Positions 1 to 9,300 of a stretch of 64,000 nt of DNA are shown in pieces. How positions within the stretch are numbered: the first letter of the stretch is position 1; each line of letters opens with the position of its first letter. The notes beneath the pieces were generated by a model. That model did no database searches. It had not been told where the DNA came from and saw only the letters and a list, made by a program, of their open reading frames with translations. The stretch is from contig CM032123.1 of the NCBI GenBank assembly GCA_018894105.1, forward strand, positions 22,607,744 through 22,671,743, in the 5' to 3' direction. Position numbers and translations under genes: made by a program. The stretch is from Jacaranda mimosifolia. Taxonomy: Eukaryota > Streptophyta > Magnoliopsida > Lamiales > Bignoniaceae.

Positions 1-226
1 AAATGCTTGTGAGTGAATTTTAGCCATTTTCTTTTTGAAGATTTAAAAAATCTACAAGAGGCGAAAAAAAAGTATAAGCATATGATTGAATTTTGATATT
101 AAAAACATGTTCATGGTCTTTCAAGCATGTTTTTCTCCCACTATTTTATCAAATTCTTCACCCCCTAGAAGAATTTGGGAAATCTCATTTCCTAGTGAGA
201 ATCAAGATCCCAAGGACTTGTAAGCC

Positions 227-535
227 GACCCTCATAACCGAGTGCCATCCACAAGCAATCGAAGGGTAAGCAATTTTTGCTAATTGCATCTCATGAAACT
301 CTTGATGTATTTTACCTCACCTTTCATATAGACCTACGTAACCGTGCACCATCTATATTACTAAGTGTTAAGTCTAACATACCAATCAAACTTTGACTCA
401 AGACAGGCACCACATCATCCCCCGTAACAGAGTGCCAATGTGTGGGCGTTCTTAAGTCAAAGATGCATCTCATGCGAAGTGTATGTTCACAGCTTTCCTC
501 CTAAGTGTGACCCTCGTAACTGAGTGCCATCACAC
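227..535 (+). repeat. Four degenerate copies of a GTAACnGAGTGCCAT motif
   Basis: Four related segments lie at 227-255, 331-357, 413-445 and 509-535. Each has the form CCyCrTAACyGAGTGCCATC or close to it. Their AAC anchors are at 236, 340, 426 and 518, giving spacings of 104, 86 and 92 bases. A second motif, GCATCTCATG, follows at 286 and 465, with a related GCATCTCATA at 721. The pattern looks like an eroded tandem repeat with a unit of roughly 90-100 bases inside a dispersed repeat. I do not recognise the family and assign no function. Confidence 0.6.
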
Positions 536-804
536 AAAATTGGTAGCATCGTCATGGCATACACTATTGGTAGAAGGCATGGATTAATTAAAACACTTTT
601 AATTTGTATCCATTTTGACTTAATATTGGAGAACATTTAGATATTCTAAGTGGAGGATTTTTTGCTTGCAAAGATCTCATCTTTTTATCTTCTTATTTAG
701 GTTTTCTATATCCTAACCATGCATCTCATACATCAATAGGATATGAAAAGTATAAATAAGTAAATGCACCTAGCATGCTCCTAGGGTGGGATGACCATGA
801 GCCT

Positions 805-846
805 AACCAAGTGGTGCACTTAGAGCCATAGGTGCACCACCTAGTT
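805..846. repeat. Imperfect inverted repeat (hairpin)
   Basis: The left arm at 805-819 (AACCAAGTGGTGCAC) pairs with the right arm at 832-846 (GTGCACCACCTAGTT). Thirteen of 15 positions are complementary, including an unbroken 9-bp core, around a 12-base loop. No polymerase III promoter or coding context is seen beside it. It may be a chance palindrome or part of a decayed transposable element. Confidence 0.5.
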
Positions 847-1398
847 GATTTTAAATGGGTTGATTAAATATAACTATTAGATGAGTGTCCCATACATTCA
901 TGGGTCTTCAAAAGTCTCTATGCCTCCAATGGTCTTCTTTACTCCATGCAACATTTACATGAGAAAGAAATCCTCACTCTTATTGATTCTACTCTCATAA
1001 CTTTTACAAGATAAAATAAAGAGGCATGTAAGCCCCAATTTAATACAACTCCTTTCAACATCTTGAAAAAAATAAAATCAATATTAAAGGCTCATGATCA
1101 TCCCCATTCATTCATCATCCATTCAACAACTAAATGAACAATAAATAAATCTAGAATTGGCATTCAATTCCAACAATTAAATACTTATCTCATAAACAAA
1201 TAATTGACCAAGCAAGAGCTAGCATAACAATTATGCATCAACATGGAGATTAAATTTAACAAATTTTTAAAAGCAATTAAAAATGTCAAACATAATTTTG
1301 AGAACTTGCACAACATTTGTGCATCGAATATGTGTGTAACAAAACATTTGTAGTCACCTAAAGGAGCAAAAAAGAAGGCTTAGAACTCATCCAAACCC

Positions 1399-1490
1399 AA
1401 CCGGGCACTGCTGGCCGAGGCTTGCGCACCGCTAGGCAGTAGCTCTCAGTCACTGCCCTGCTTGTGCACTGCCATGGCTCAACAGCACCC
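1399..1490. repeat. GC-rich block of short GCAC-type repeats
   Basis: This stretch is clearly richer in G and C than everything around it. It contains several related short motifs: GGGCACTGCTGGCC, GCGCACCGCTAGGC, TCACTGCCCTGC and GTGCACTGCCATGGC. They look like four imperfect copies of a unit of roughly 15-25 bases. An open frame of 86 codons starts at 1462 inside it, but it runs straight into AT-rich repeat sequence and has no domain, so it is not called a gene. Function is unknown. Confidence 0.45.
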
Positions 1491-1615
1491 TTATTTTGGG
1501 GTTAAGGCAGAGTCAAGCCATTTTTTCCTCAATTTTTGTGCACCAAAAAATTTAGAACAACTTCTAAACATTAGAACACACATTATAGATGAAATTCCAT
1601 TTTCAAAACACCTTT

Positions 1616-2040
1616 CACTACAACAATTTTCACTTCACGTAACAAAAAATTTGGCAACAAAGGTAAAATTCATTACATATGTTAGATTTATTGTAACAAA
1701 ATTGATTTTTTGTTACAAATAACATTTTCTTTAGTATCAAAGTAAAAGTCTTGTTACCTTTAACTCAAATTTGTTACCTTAAATTTTTTATGTTCGAAAC
1801 TAAATAATTATTCATTACGAAAAATGTTATTTTGTTACATATAGCATTTTCCGTCATATAAGAAGATATATTTGTAACAAATTTTGGTACCTTTTGTAAC
1901 AACAAAATATTTGTTACAAATAAAATATATTGTAACTAAGTTTTTAGTTACTAAATTTTAATTAACTTCCCTCCAAAATTCATTCCCTCCAAATATCAAT
2001 TATATACATATGGTAACAATGATTTTCGTTACTAATTATG
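1616..2040. mobile_element. Possible non-autonomous CACTA-like transposon remnant
   Basis: The segment opens at 1616 with CACTACAACAATTTTC, which resembles the terminal inverted repeats of plant CACTA (En/Spm) elements; these typically begin CACTA followed by CAA. Inside are at least a dozen GTAACA or TGTTAC motifs in both orientations, for example at 1639, 1693, 1711, 1752, 1772, 1833, 1874, 1896, 1912, 1932, 1946, 2013 and 2027. Dense short subterminal motifs in both orientations are typical of CACTA ends. There is no transposase. I could not find a convincing opposite terminus or matching 3-bp target duplication; the best right-hand candidate, TTTTTTAGTG ending at 2154, matches poorly. The call therefore rests on one end and the motif cluster. 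Confidence 0.4.
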
Positions 2041-2080
2041 AATGAATATTAAATTAAATTTTTACTAATACTTGTGGGTT

Positions 2081-2290
2081 GGGCTTTTGTTCAAGAAATG
2101 GACTTCACAATAATGTAAAGAATTTGTTAATTGGGCTTAACCAATTTTTTAGTGAATTATTATTGAACTGGGTTTTATTTTAAAGATTGAGCTTGAAGAA
2201 ATTTAAAGTGAATAATCCATTAGTTGGGCCAATTTCTTTAAAATATTTGGTTTTATAACTTTTTTGTGAATTATTCAATGAATTGGGAGT
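2081..2290 (+). repeat. Degenerate tandem repeat, unit about 40-60 bp
   Basis: The phrases TTGGGC or CTGGGT recur with GGG at 2081, 2133, 2170, 2226 and 2285. The phrase GTGAATTATT or GTGAATAATC recurs at 2152, 2208 and 2266, spaced 56 and 58 bases apart. Together these show three to four diverged copies of a unit of about 57 bases. The sequence is non-coding. It may be the interior or edge of the same mobile-element debris that precedes it. Confidence 0.5.
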
Positions 2291-2304
2291 TTTCATGTAG
2301 AGGA

Positions 2305-2530
2305 AAAATGCAAATTTGGTCCCGTAACTATACCCTATTGGCAAATTTTGACTTTATATTTTTGGTACATTAACTTTTGAATTTTGGCAATCTGAGGATA
2401 AATCTAGCCCGAATTCATTTGCAGCAGGCCCGATCCACATGGCGCCACATCACATACTCTCTCCTACGTGGCATGTGGTGTGACAAACCCTTCTTGCCAT
2501 GTATTTTACTAGACCAAAAAAAAAAAAAAA
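2305..2530 (+). mobile_element. Probable dispersed repeat ending in an inverted repeat and poly-A
   Basis: The segment contains several loosely repeated phrases of the kind AAATTTGG, AAATTTTG and AATTTTGG (near 2312, 2343 and 2380). It then has an inverted repeat, where CACATCACA at 2446-2454 can pair with TGTGGTGTG at 2474-2482, and CCACATG at 2435-2441 can pair with CATGTGG at 2472-2478. It ends in a run of 15 A at 2516-2530. Poly-A after a compact non-coding block is compatible with a retrotransposed element, and similar phrases are common in plant intergenic DNA as far as I recall. No terminal repeat or target duplication was identified. A 75-codon open frame at 2377-2604 spans this block and the A-rich tail; its lysine-rich C-terminus is simply translated A-rich DNA and I do not call it a gene. 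Confidence 0.35.
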
Positions 2531-2742
2531 GGATATTTGCACAAAAAATTAAAAATAGGTACATAAAAATTGAAAAAAGTAAAAAGATAAAAAAAAGAAG
2601 ATAAATCTTGAAAAATATTTATATACTTATATATATTTATATATACATATATTCACATATATAAACACACATACACATGTATCCCACTTGCTAAATTATC
2701 AAATTAAATGAATTGAGTCCTAAAAAAAATTTAAAACTTGCA
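2531..2742. repeat. A-rich and TA-rich low-complexity junction
   Basis: Positions 2531-2605 are A-rich with short AAAAAG and AAAAAT runs. Positions 2614-2681 are a TA-dominated microsatellite made of TATATA, TTTATA and a few CACA steps. Positions 2682-2742 are AT-rich sequence that does not clearly match the satellite monomer. This low-complexity DNA sits directly against the satellite boundary at about 2743. Confidence 0.75.
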
Positions 2743-2929
2743 CATTAGAATTTAAATATCAAATATCCTTCAAATTTATAAAATTTTATTTTCTACGAAT
2801 TTACCATCAAAATTTTTTTAAAAATCTAATTTATCACTTTAGGCCATATAATTTTAATAATATTAAGTTAAAATATCTAATAATGTTAAAAGAGTAAAAT
2901 ATCTAAAAATTTAAATAAATTTTGTTGAC

Positions 2930-3069
2930 TTTATTTATTAAGTTAAAAATGAAATAAAAATTAAACAATAAAAATTTAAGTCTATCCTATTATCTATATA
3001 ATTCAAAATTACATAAGAATATTAAAATGATAAATACATCTAAAATAATTCTGTTAAATATAAATATAT
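2930..3069 (+). repeat. Sub-repeat A of the monomer (first example)
   Basis: The 444-bp monomer consists of three diverged sub-repeats. Sub-repeat A, set here from its TTTATTTATTAA anchor at 2930, contains AAACAATAAAAATTTAAG, TCTATCC and CTATATAATTC. Its anchor lies 140 bp before the equivalent anchor of B. Over the roughly 80 bp that start at AACAATAAAA, A and B agree at about 85% of positions with one gap, counted by eye. It also holds the short palindrome-rich AT blocks that recur through the array. Sub-repeat borders are approximate. Confidence 0.8.
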
Positions 3070-3228
3070 TTTATTTATTAATTCAAATATGACACAAAAA
3101 ACTTGAACAATAAAATTTTAAGTCTGTCATCCTAACTATATAATTACAAATTACATAATAATATTAAAATAAAAAATATTCTAAACATTAGAATTTAAAA
3201 TATCAAATATCCTTCAAATTTATTCAAT
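3070..3228 (+). repeat. Sub-repeat B of the monomer (first example)
   Basis: Sub-repeat B begins with TTTATTTATTAATTCAAATA at 3070 and continues with GAACAATAAAATTTTAAG, TCTGTCATCC and CTATATAATT, closely parallel to A. It carries most of the diagnostic sites used to type monomers: GACACA or GACGCA; AAGTCTG, AAGTGTG or AAATCTG; and ATTACATAAT, ATTACGTAAT or ATTACAAAAT. It ends in the AATATCC that precedes the type I/II divergence. Confidence 0.8.
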
Positions 3229-3373
3229 TTTATTTCATACGAATTTATCATCTAATTTTTTTTTTAAATCTAACTTATAATTTTAGGCCATATAATTTTA
3301 ATAATATTAAGTTAAAATATTTAATAATGTTAAAATAGTAAAATATTTAAAAATTTAAATAAATTTTGTTGAC
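3229..3373 (+). repeat. Sub-repeat C of the monomer (first example)
   Basis: Sub-repeat C starts at TTTATTTCATACGAATTTAT and runs through the T tract, AAATCTAACTTA, the GGCC anchor and AATATTAAGTTAAAATA. It aligns with A and B through TTTATTT, then TTTAAATCTAAC (TTTAAGTCTATC in A, TTTAAGTCTGTC in B), then ATATAATT and AATATTAA. It is more diverged than A is from B, so this third homology is less certain. C carries the strongest differences between type I and type II monomers. The distance from the C anchor to the next A anchor is 145 bp, so the three parts sum to 444. Confidence 0.65.
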
Positions 3374-6300
3374 TTTATTTGTGAAGTTAAAAATGAAATA
3401 AAAATTAAACAATAAAAATTTAAGTCTATCCTATTATCTATATAATTCAAAATTACATAAGAATATTAAAATGATAAATAACTCTAAATTAATTCTGTTA
3501 AATATAAATATATTTTATTTATTAATTCAAATATGACGCAAAAAACTTGAACAATAAAATTTTAAGTCTGTCATCCTAACTATATAATTATAAATTACAA
3601 AATAATATTAAAATAAAAAATATTCTAAACATTAGAATTTAAAATATCAAATATCCTTCAAATTTATTCAATTTTATTTCATACAAATTTATCATCTAAT
3701 TTTTTTTTAAATCTAACTTATAATTTTAGGCCATATAATTTTAATAATATTAAGTTAAAATATTTAATAATGTTAAAATAGTAAAATATCTAAAAATTTA
3801 AATAAATTTTGTTGACTTTATTTGTGAAGTTAAAAATGAAATAAAAATTAAACAATAAAAATTTAAGTCTATCCTATTATCTATATAATTCAAAATTACA
3901 TAAGAATATTAAAATGATAAATACATCTAAAATAATTCTGTTAAATATAAATATATTTTATTTATTAATTCAAATATGACGCAAAAAACTTGAACAATAA
4001 AATTTTAAGTCTGTCATCCTAACTATATAATTATAAATTACGTAATAATATTAAAATAAAAAATATTCTAAACATTAGAATTTAAAATATCAAATATCCT
4101 TCAAATTTATAAAATTTTATTTTCTACGAATTTACCATCTAAAATTTTTTAAAAATCTAATTTATCACTTTAGGCCATATAATTTTAACAATATTAAGTT
4201 AAAATATCTAATAATGTTAAAAGAGTAAAATATCTAAAAATTTAAATAAATTTTGTTGACTTTATTTATTAAGTTAAAAATGAAATAAAAATTAAACAAT
4301 AAAAATTTAAGTCTATCCTATTATCTATATAATTCAAAATTACATAAGAATATTAAAATGATAAATACATCTAAATTACTTCTGTTAAATATAAATATAT
4401 TTTATTTATTAATTCAAATATGACACAAAAAACTTGAACAATAAAATTTTAAGTGTGTCATCCTAACTATATAATTTTAAATTACATAATAATATTAAAA
4501 TAAAAAATATTCTAAACATTAGAATTTAAAATATCAAATATCCTTCAAATTTATTCAATTTTATTTCATACGAATTTATCATCTAATTTTTTTTTTAAAT
4601 CTAACTTATAATTTTAGGCCATATAATTTTAATAATATTAAGTTAAAATATTTAACAATGTTAAAATAGTAAAATATCTAAAAATTTAAATAAATTTTGT
4701 TGACTTTATTTGTGAAGTTAAAAATGAAATAAAAATTAAACAACAAAAATTTAAGTCTATCCTATTATCTATATAATTCAAAATTACATAAGAATATTAA
4801 AATGATAAATACATCTAAAATAATTCTGTTAAATATAAATATATTTTATTTATTAATTCAAATATGACGCAAAAAACTTGAACAATAAAATTTTAAGTCT
4901 GTCATCCTAACTATATAATTATAAATTACGTAATAATATTAAAATAAAAAATATTCTAAACATTAGAATTTAAAATATCAAATATCCTTCAAATTTATAA
5001 AATTTTATTTTCAACGAATTTACCATCTAAAATTTTTTAAAAATCTAATTTATCACTTTAGGCCATATAATTTTAACAATATTAAGTTAAAATATCTAAT
5101 AATGTTAAAAGAGTAAAATATCTAAAAATTTAAATAAATTTTGTTGACTTTATTTATTAAGTTAAAAATGAAATAAAAATTAAACAATAAAAATTTAAGT
5201 CTATCCTATTATCTATATAATTCAAAATTACATAAGAATATTAAAATGATAAATACATCTAAATTACTTCTGTTAAATATAAATATATTTTATTTATTAA
5301 TTCAAATATGACACAAAAAACTTGAACAATAAAATTTTAAGTGTGTCATCCTAACTATATAATTTTAAATTACATAATAATATTAAAATAAAAAATATTC
5401 TAAACATTAGAATTTAAAATATCAAATATCCTTCCAATTTATTCAATTTTATTTCATACGAATTTATCATCTAATTTTTTTTTTTAAATCTAACTTATAA
5501 TTTTAGGCCATATAATTTTAATAATATTAAGTTAAAATATTTAATAATGTTAAAATAGTAAAATATCTAAAAATTTAAATAAATTTTGTTGACTTTATTT
5601 GTGAAGTTAAAAATGAAATAAAAATTAAACAATAAAAATTTAAGTCTATCCTATTATCTATATAATTCAAAATTACATAAGAATATTAAAATGATAAATA
5701 CATCTAAATTACTTCTGTTAAATATAAATATATTTTATTTATTAATTCAAATATGACGCAAAAAACTTGAACAATAAAATTTTAAGTGTGTCATCCTAAC
5801 TATATAATTATAAATTACGTAATAATATTAAAATAAAAAATATTCTAAACATTAGAATTTAAAATATCAAATATCCTTCAAATTTATAAAATTTTATTTT
5901 CAACGAATTTACCATCTAAATTTTTTTAAAATCTAATTTATCACTTTAGGCCATATAATTTTAACAATATTAAGTTAAAATATCTAATAATGTTAAAAGA
6001 GTAAAATATCTAAAAATTTAAATAAATTTTGTTGACTTTATTTATTAAGTTAAAAATGAAATAAAATTAAACAATAAAAATTTAAGTCTATCCTATTATC
6101 TATATAATTCAAAATTACATAAGAATATTAAAATGATAAATACATCTAAAATAATTCTGTTAAATATAAATATATTTTATTTATTAATTCAAATATGACA
6201 CAAAAAACTTGAACAATAAAATTTTAAGTCTGTCATCCTAACTATATAATTATAAATTACATAATAATATGAAAATAAAAAATATTCTAAACATTAGAAT

Positions 6301-9300
6301 TTAAAATATCAAATATCCTTCAAATTTATTCAATTTTATTTCATACGAATTTATCATCTAATTTTTTTTTAAAATCTAACTTATAATTTTAGGCCATATA
6401 ATTTCAATAACATTAAGTTAAAATATTTAATAATGTTAAAATAGTAAAATATCTAAAAATTTAAATAAATTTTGTTGACTTTATTTGTGAAGTTAAAAAT
6501 GAAATAAAAATTAAACAATAAAAATTTAAGTCTATCCTATTATCTATATAATTCAAAATTACATAAGAATATTAAAATGATAAATACATCTAAAATAATT
6601 CTGTTAAATATAAATATATTTTATTTATTAATTCAAATATGACACAAAAAACTTGAACAATAAAATTTTAAGTCTGTCATCCTAACTATATAATTATAAA
6701 TTACATAATAATATTAAAATAAAAAATATTCTAAACATTAGAATTTAAAATATCAAATATCCTTCAAATTTATTCAATTTTATTTCATACGAATTTATCA
6801 TCTAATTTTTTTTTAAATCTAACTTATAATTTTAGGCCATATAATTTTAATAATATTAAGTTAAAATATTTAATAATGTTAAAATAGTAAAATATCTAAA
6901 AATTTAAATAAATTTTGTTGACTTTATTTGTGAAGTTAAAAATGAAATAAAAATTAAACAATAAAAATTTAAGTCTATCCTATTATCTATATAATTCAAA
7001 ATTACATAAGAATATTAAAATGATAAATACATCTAAATTACTTCTGTTAAATATAAATATATTTTATTTATTAATTCAAATATGACGCAAAAAACTTGAA
7101 CAATAAAATTTTAAGTCTGTCATCCTAACTATATAATTATAAATTACGTAATAATATTAAAATAAAAAATATTCTAAACATTAGAATTTAAAATATCAAA
7201 TATCCTTCAAATTTATAAAATTTTATTTTCTACGAATTTACCATCTAAAATTTTTTAAAAATCTAATTTATCACTTTAGGCCATATAATTTTAACAATAT
7301 TAAGTTAAAATATCTAATAATGTTAAAAGAGTAAAATATCTAAAAATTTAAATAAATTTTGTTGACTTTATTTATTAAGTTAAAAATGAAATAAAAATTA
7401 AACAATAAAAATTTAAGTCTATCCTATTATCTATATAATTCAAAATTACATAAGAATATTAAAATGATAAATACATCTAAATTACTTCTGTTAAATATAA
7501 ATATATTTTATTTATTAATTCAAATATGACACAAAAAACTTGAACAATAAAATTTTAAGTGTGTCATCCTAACTATATAATTTTAAATTACATAATAATA
7601 TTAAAATAAAAAATATTCTAAACATTAGAATTTAAAATATCAAATATCCTTCAAATTTATTCAATTTTATTTCATACGAATTTATCATCTAATTTTTTTT
7701 TTAAATCTAACTTATAATTTTAGGCCATATAATTTTAATAATATTAAGTTAAAATACTTAACAATGTTAAAATAGTAAAATATCTAAAAATTTAAATAAA
7801 TTTTGTTGACTTTATTTGTGAAGTTAAAAATGAAATAAAAATTAAACAACAAAAATTTAAGTCTATCCTATTATCTATATAATTCAAAATTACATAAGAA
7901 TATTAAAATGATAAATACATCTAAAATAATACTGTTAAATATAAATATATTTTATTTATTAATTCAAATATGACACAAAAAACTGGAACAATAAAATTTT
8001 AAGTCTGTCATCCTAACTATATAATTATAAATTACGTAATAATATTAAAATAAAAAATATTCTAAACATTAGAATTTAAAATATCAAATATCCTTCAAAT
8101 TTATTCAATTTTATTTCATACAAATTTATCATCTAATTTTTTTTTAAATCTAACTTATAATTTTAGGCCATATAATTTTAATAATATTAAGTTAAAATAT
8201 TTAATAATGTTAAAATAGTAAAATATCTAAAAATTTAAATAAATTTTGTTGACTTTATTTGTGAAGTTAAAAATGAAATAAAAATTAAACAATAAAAATT
8301 TAAGTCTATCCTATTATCTATATAATTCAAAATTACATAAGAATATTAAAATGATAAATACATCTAAATTACTTCTGTTAAATATAAATATATTTTATTT
8401 ATTAATTCAAATATGACACAAAAAACTTGAACAATAAAATTTTAAGTGTGTCATCCTAACTATATAATTTTAAATTACATAATAATATTAAAATAAAAAA
8501 TATTCTAAACATTAGAATTTAAAATATCAAATATCCTTCCAATTTATTCAATTTTATTTCATACGAATTTATCATCTAATTTTTTTTTTTAAATCTAACT
8601 TATAATTTTAGGCCATATAATTTTAATAATATTAAGTTAAAATATTTAATAATGTTAAAATAGTAAAATATCTAAAAATTTAAATAAATTTTGTTGACTT
8701 TATTTGTGAAGTTAAAAATGAAATAAAAATTAAACAATAAAAATTTAAGTCTATCCTATTATCTATATAATTCAAAATTACATAAGAATATTAAAATGAT
8801 AAATACATCTAAATTACTTCTGTTAAATATAAATATATTTTATTTATTAATTCAAATATGACGCAAAAAACTTGAACAATAAAATTTTAAATCTGTCATC
8901 CTAACTATATAATTATAAATTACATAATAATATGAAAATAAAAAATATTCTAAACATTAGAATTTAAAATATCAAATATCCTTCAAATTTATTCAATTTT
9001 ATTTCATACGAATTTATCATTTAATTTTTTTTTTTAAATCTAACTTATAATTTTAGGCCATATAATTTTAACAATATTAAGTTAAAATATCTAATAATGT
9101 TAAAAGAGTAAAATATCTAAAAATTTAAATAAATTTTGTTGACTTTATTTATTAAGTTAAAAATGAAATAAAAATTAAACAATAAAAATTTAAGTCTATC
9201 CTATTATCTATATAATTCAAAATTACATAAGAATATTAAAATGATAAATACATCTAAATTACTTCTGTTAAATATAAATATATTTTATTTATTAATTCAA

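Larger units (their letters stand above)
1..1398. other. Left flank, non-coding AT-rich plant-like DNA
   Basis: No credible gene, RNA gene or complete mobile element is visible here. Reading frames on both strands are broken by stops and no protein motif was recognised. The stretch carries a degenerate short-motif repeat at 227-535 and a hairpin at 805-846, listed separately. From about 850 to 1398 it is plain AT-rich sequence with short A runs and no structure I can name. It could be a decayed long terminal repeat or untranslated part of a retrotransposon, since it is repeat-like and moderately GC-containing compared with the satellite, but I saw no primer-binding site, polypurine tract or paired LTR ends. 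This is inference only. Confidence 0.6.
2743..8980 (+). repeat. Left-edge domain of the array, mixed monomers
   Basis: Fourteen monomers with GGCC anchors at 2842, 3286, 3729, 4173, 4617, 5061, 5506, 5949, 6392, 6835, 7279, 7723, 8166 and 8611. Type I (TCACTTTAGGCC, then AGAGTAAA and TTATTAAGTT) and type II (TAATTTTAGGCC, then ATAGTAAA and TTGTGAAGTT) alternate irregularly. Several sites here are rare in the centre of the array but return after 52 kb: TTCTACGAA in type I, CATACAAATTT in type II, AACTCTAAATTAATT, and AATTTCAATAACATT. The monomers at 3729-4617 and 6835-7723 are related at a 3106-bp (7-monomer) offset. The first monomer has extra small differences, as is usual at a satellite edge. 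Confidence 0.8.

Noticed and set aside
1462..1722. An 86-codon open frame on the + strand
   Set aside because: It crosses from the GC-rich short-repeat block into the GTAACA-motif repeat region, has no recognisable domain and no codon signal, and its C-terminal part is translated transposon-like repeat. It is best explained as chance.
2101..2157. TTTTTTAGTG ending at 2154 as the right end of the CACTA-like element
   Set aside because: Its reverse complement agrees with the left end only in CACTA and a few AT positions, and the three bases after it (AAT) do not match those before 1616 (TTT).
2377..2604. A 75-codon open frame on the + strand
   Set aside because: The last third is lysine-rich only because it reads through the poly-A and A-rich stretch, and the first part lies in a dispersed-repeat block with an inverted repeat. 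There is no support for a gene.
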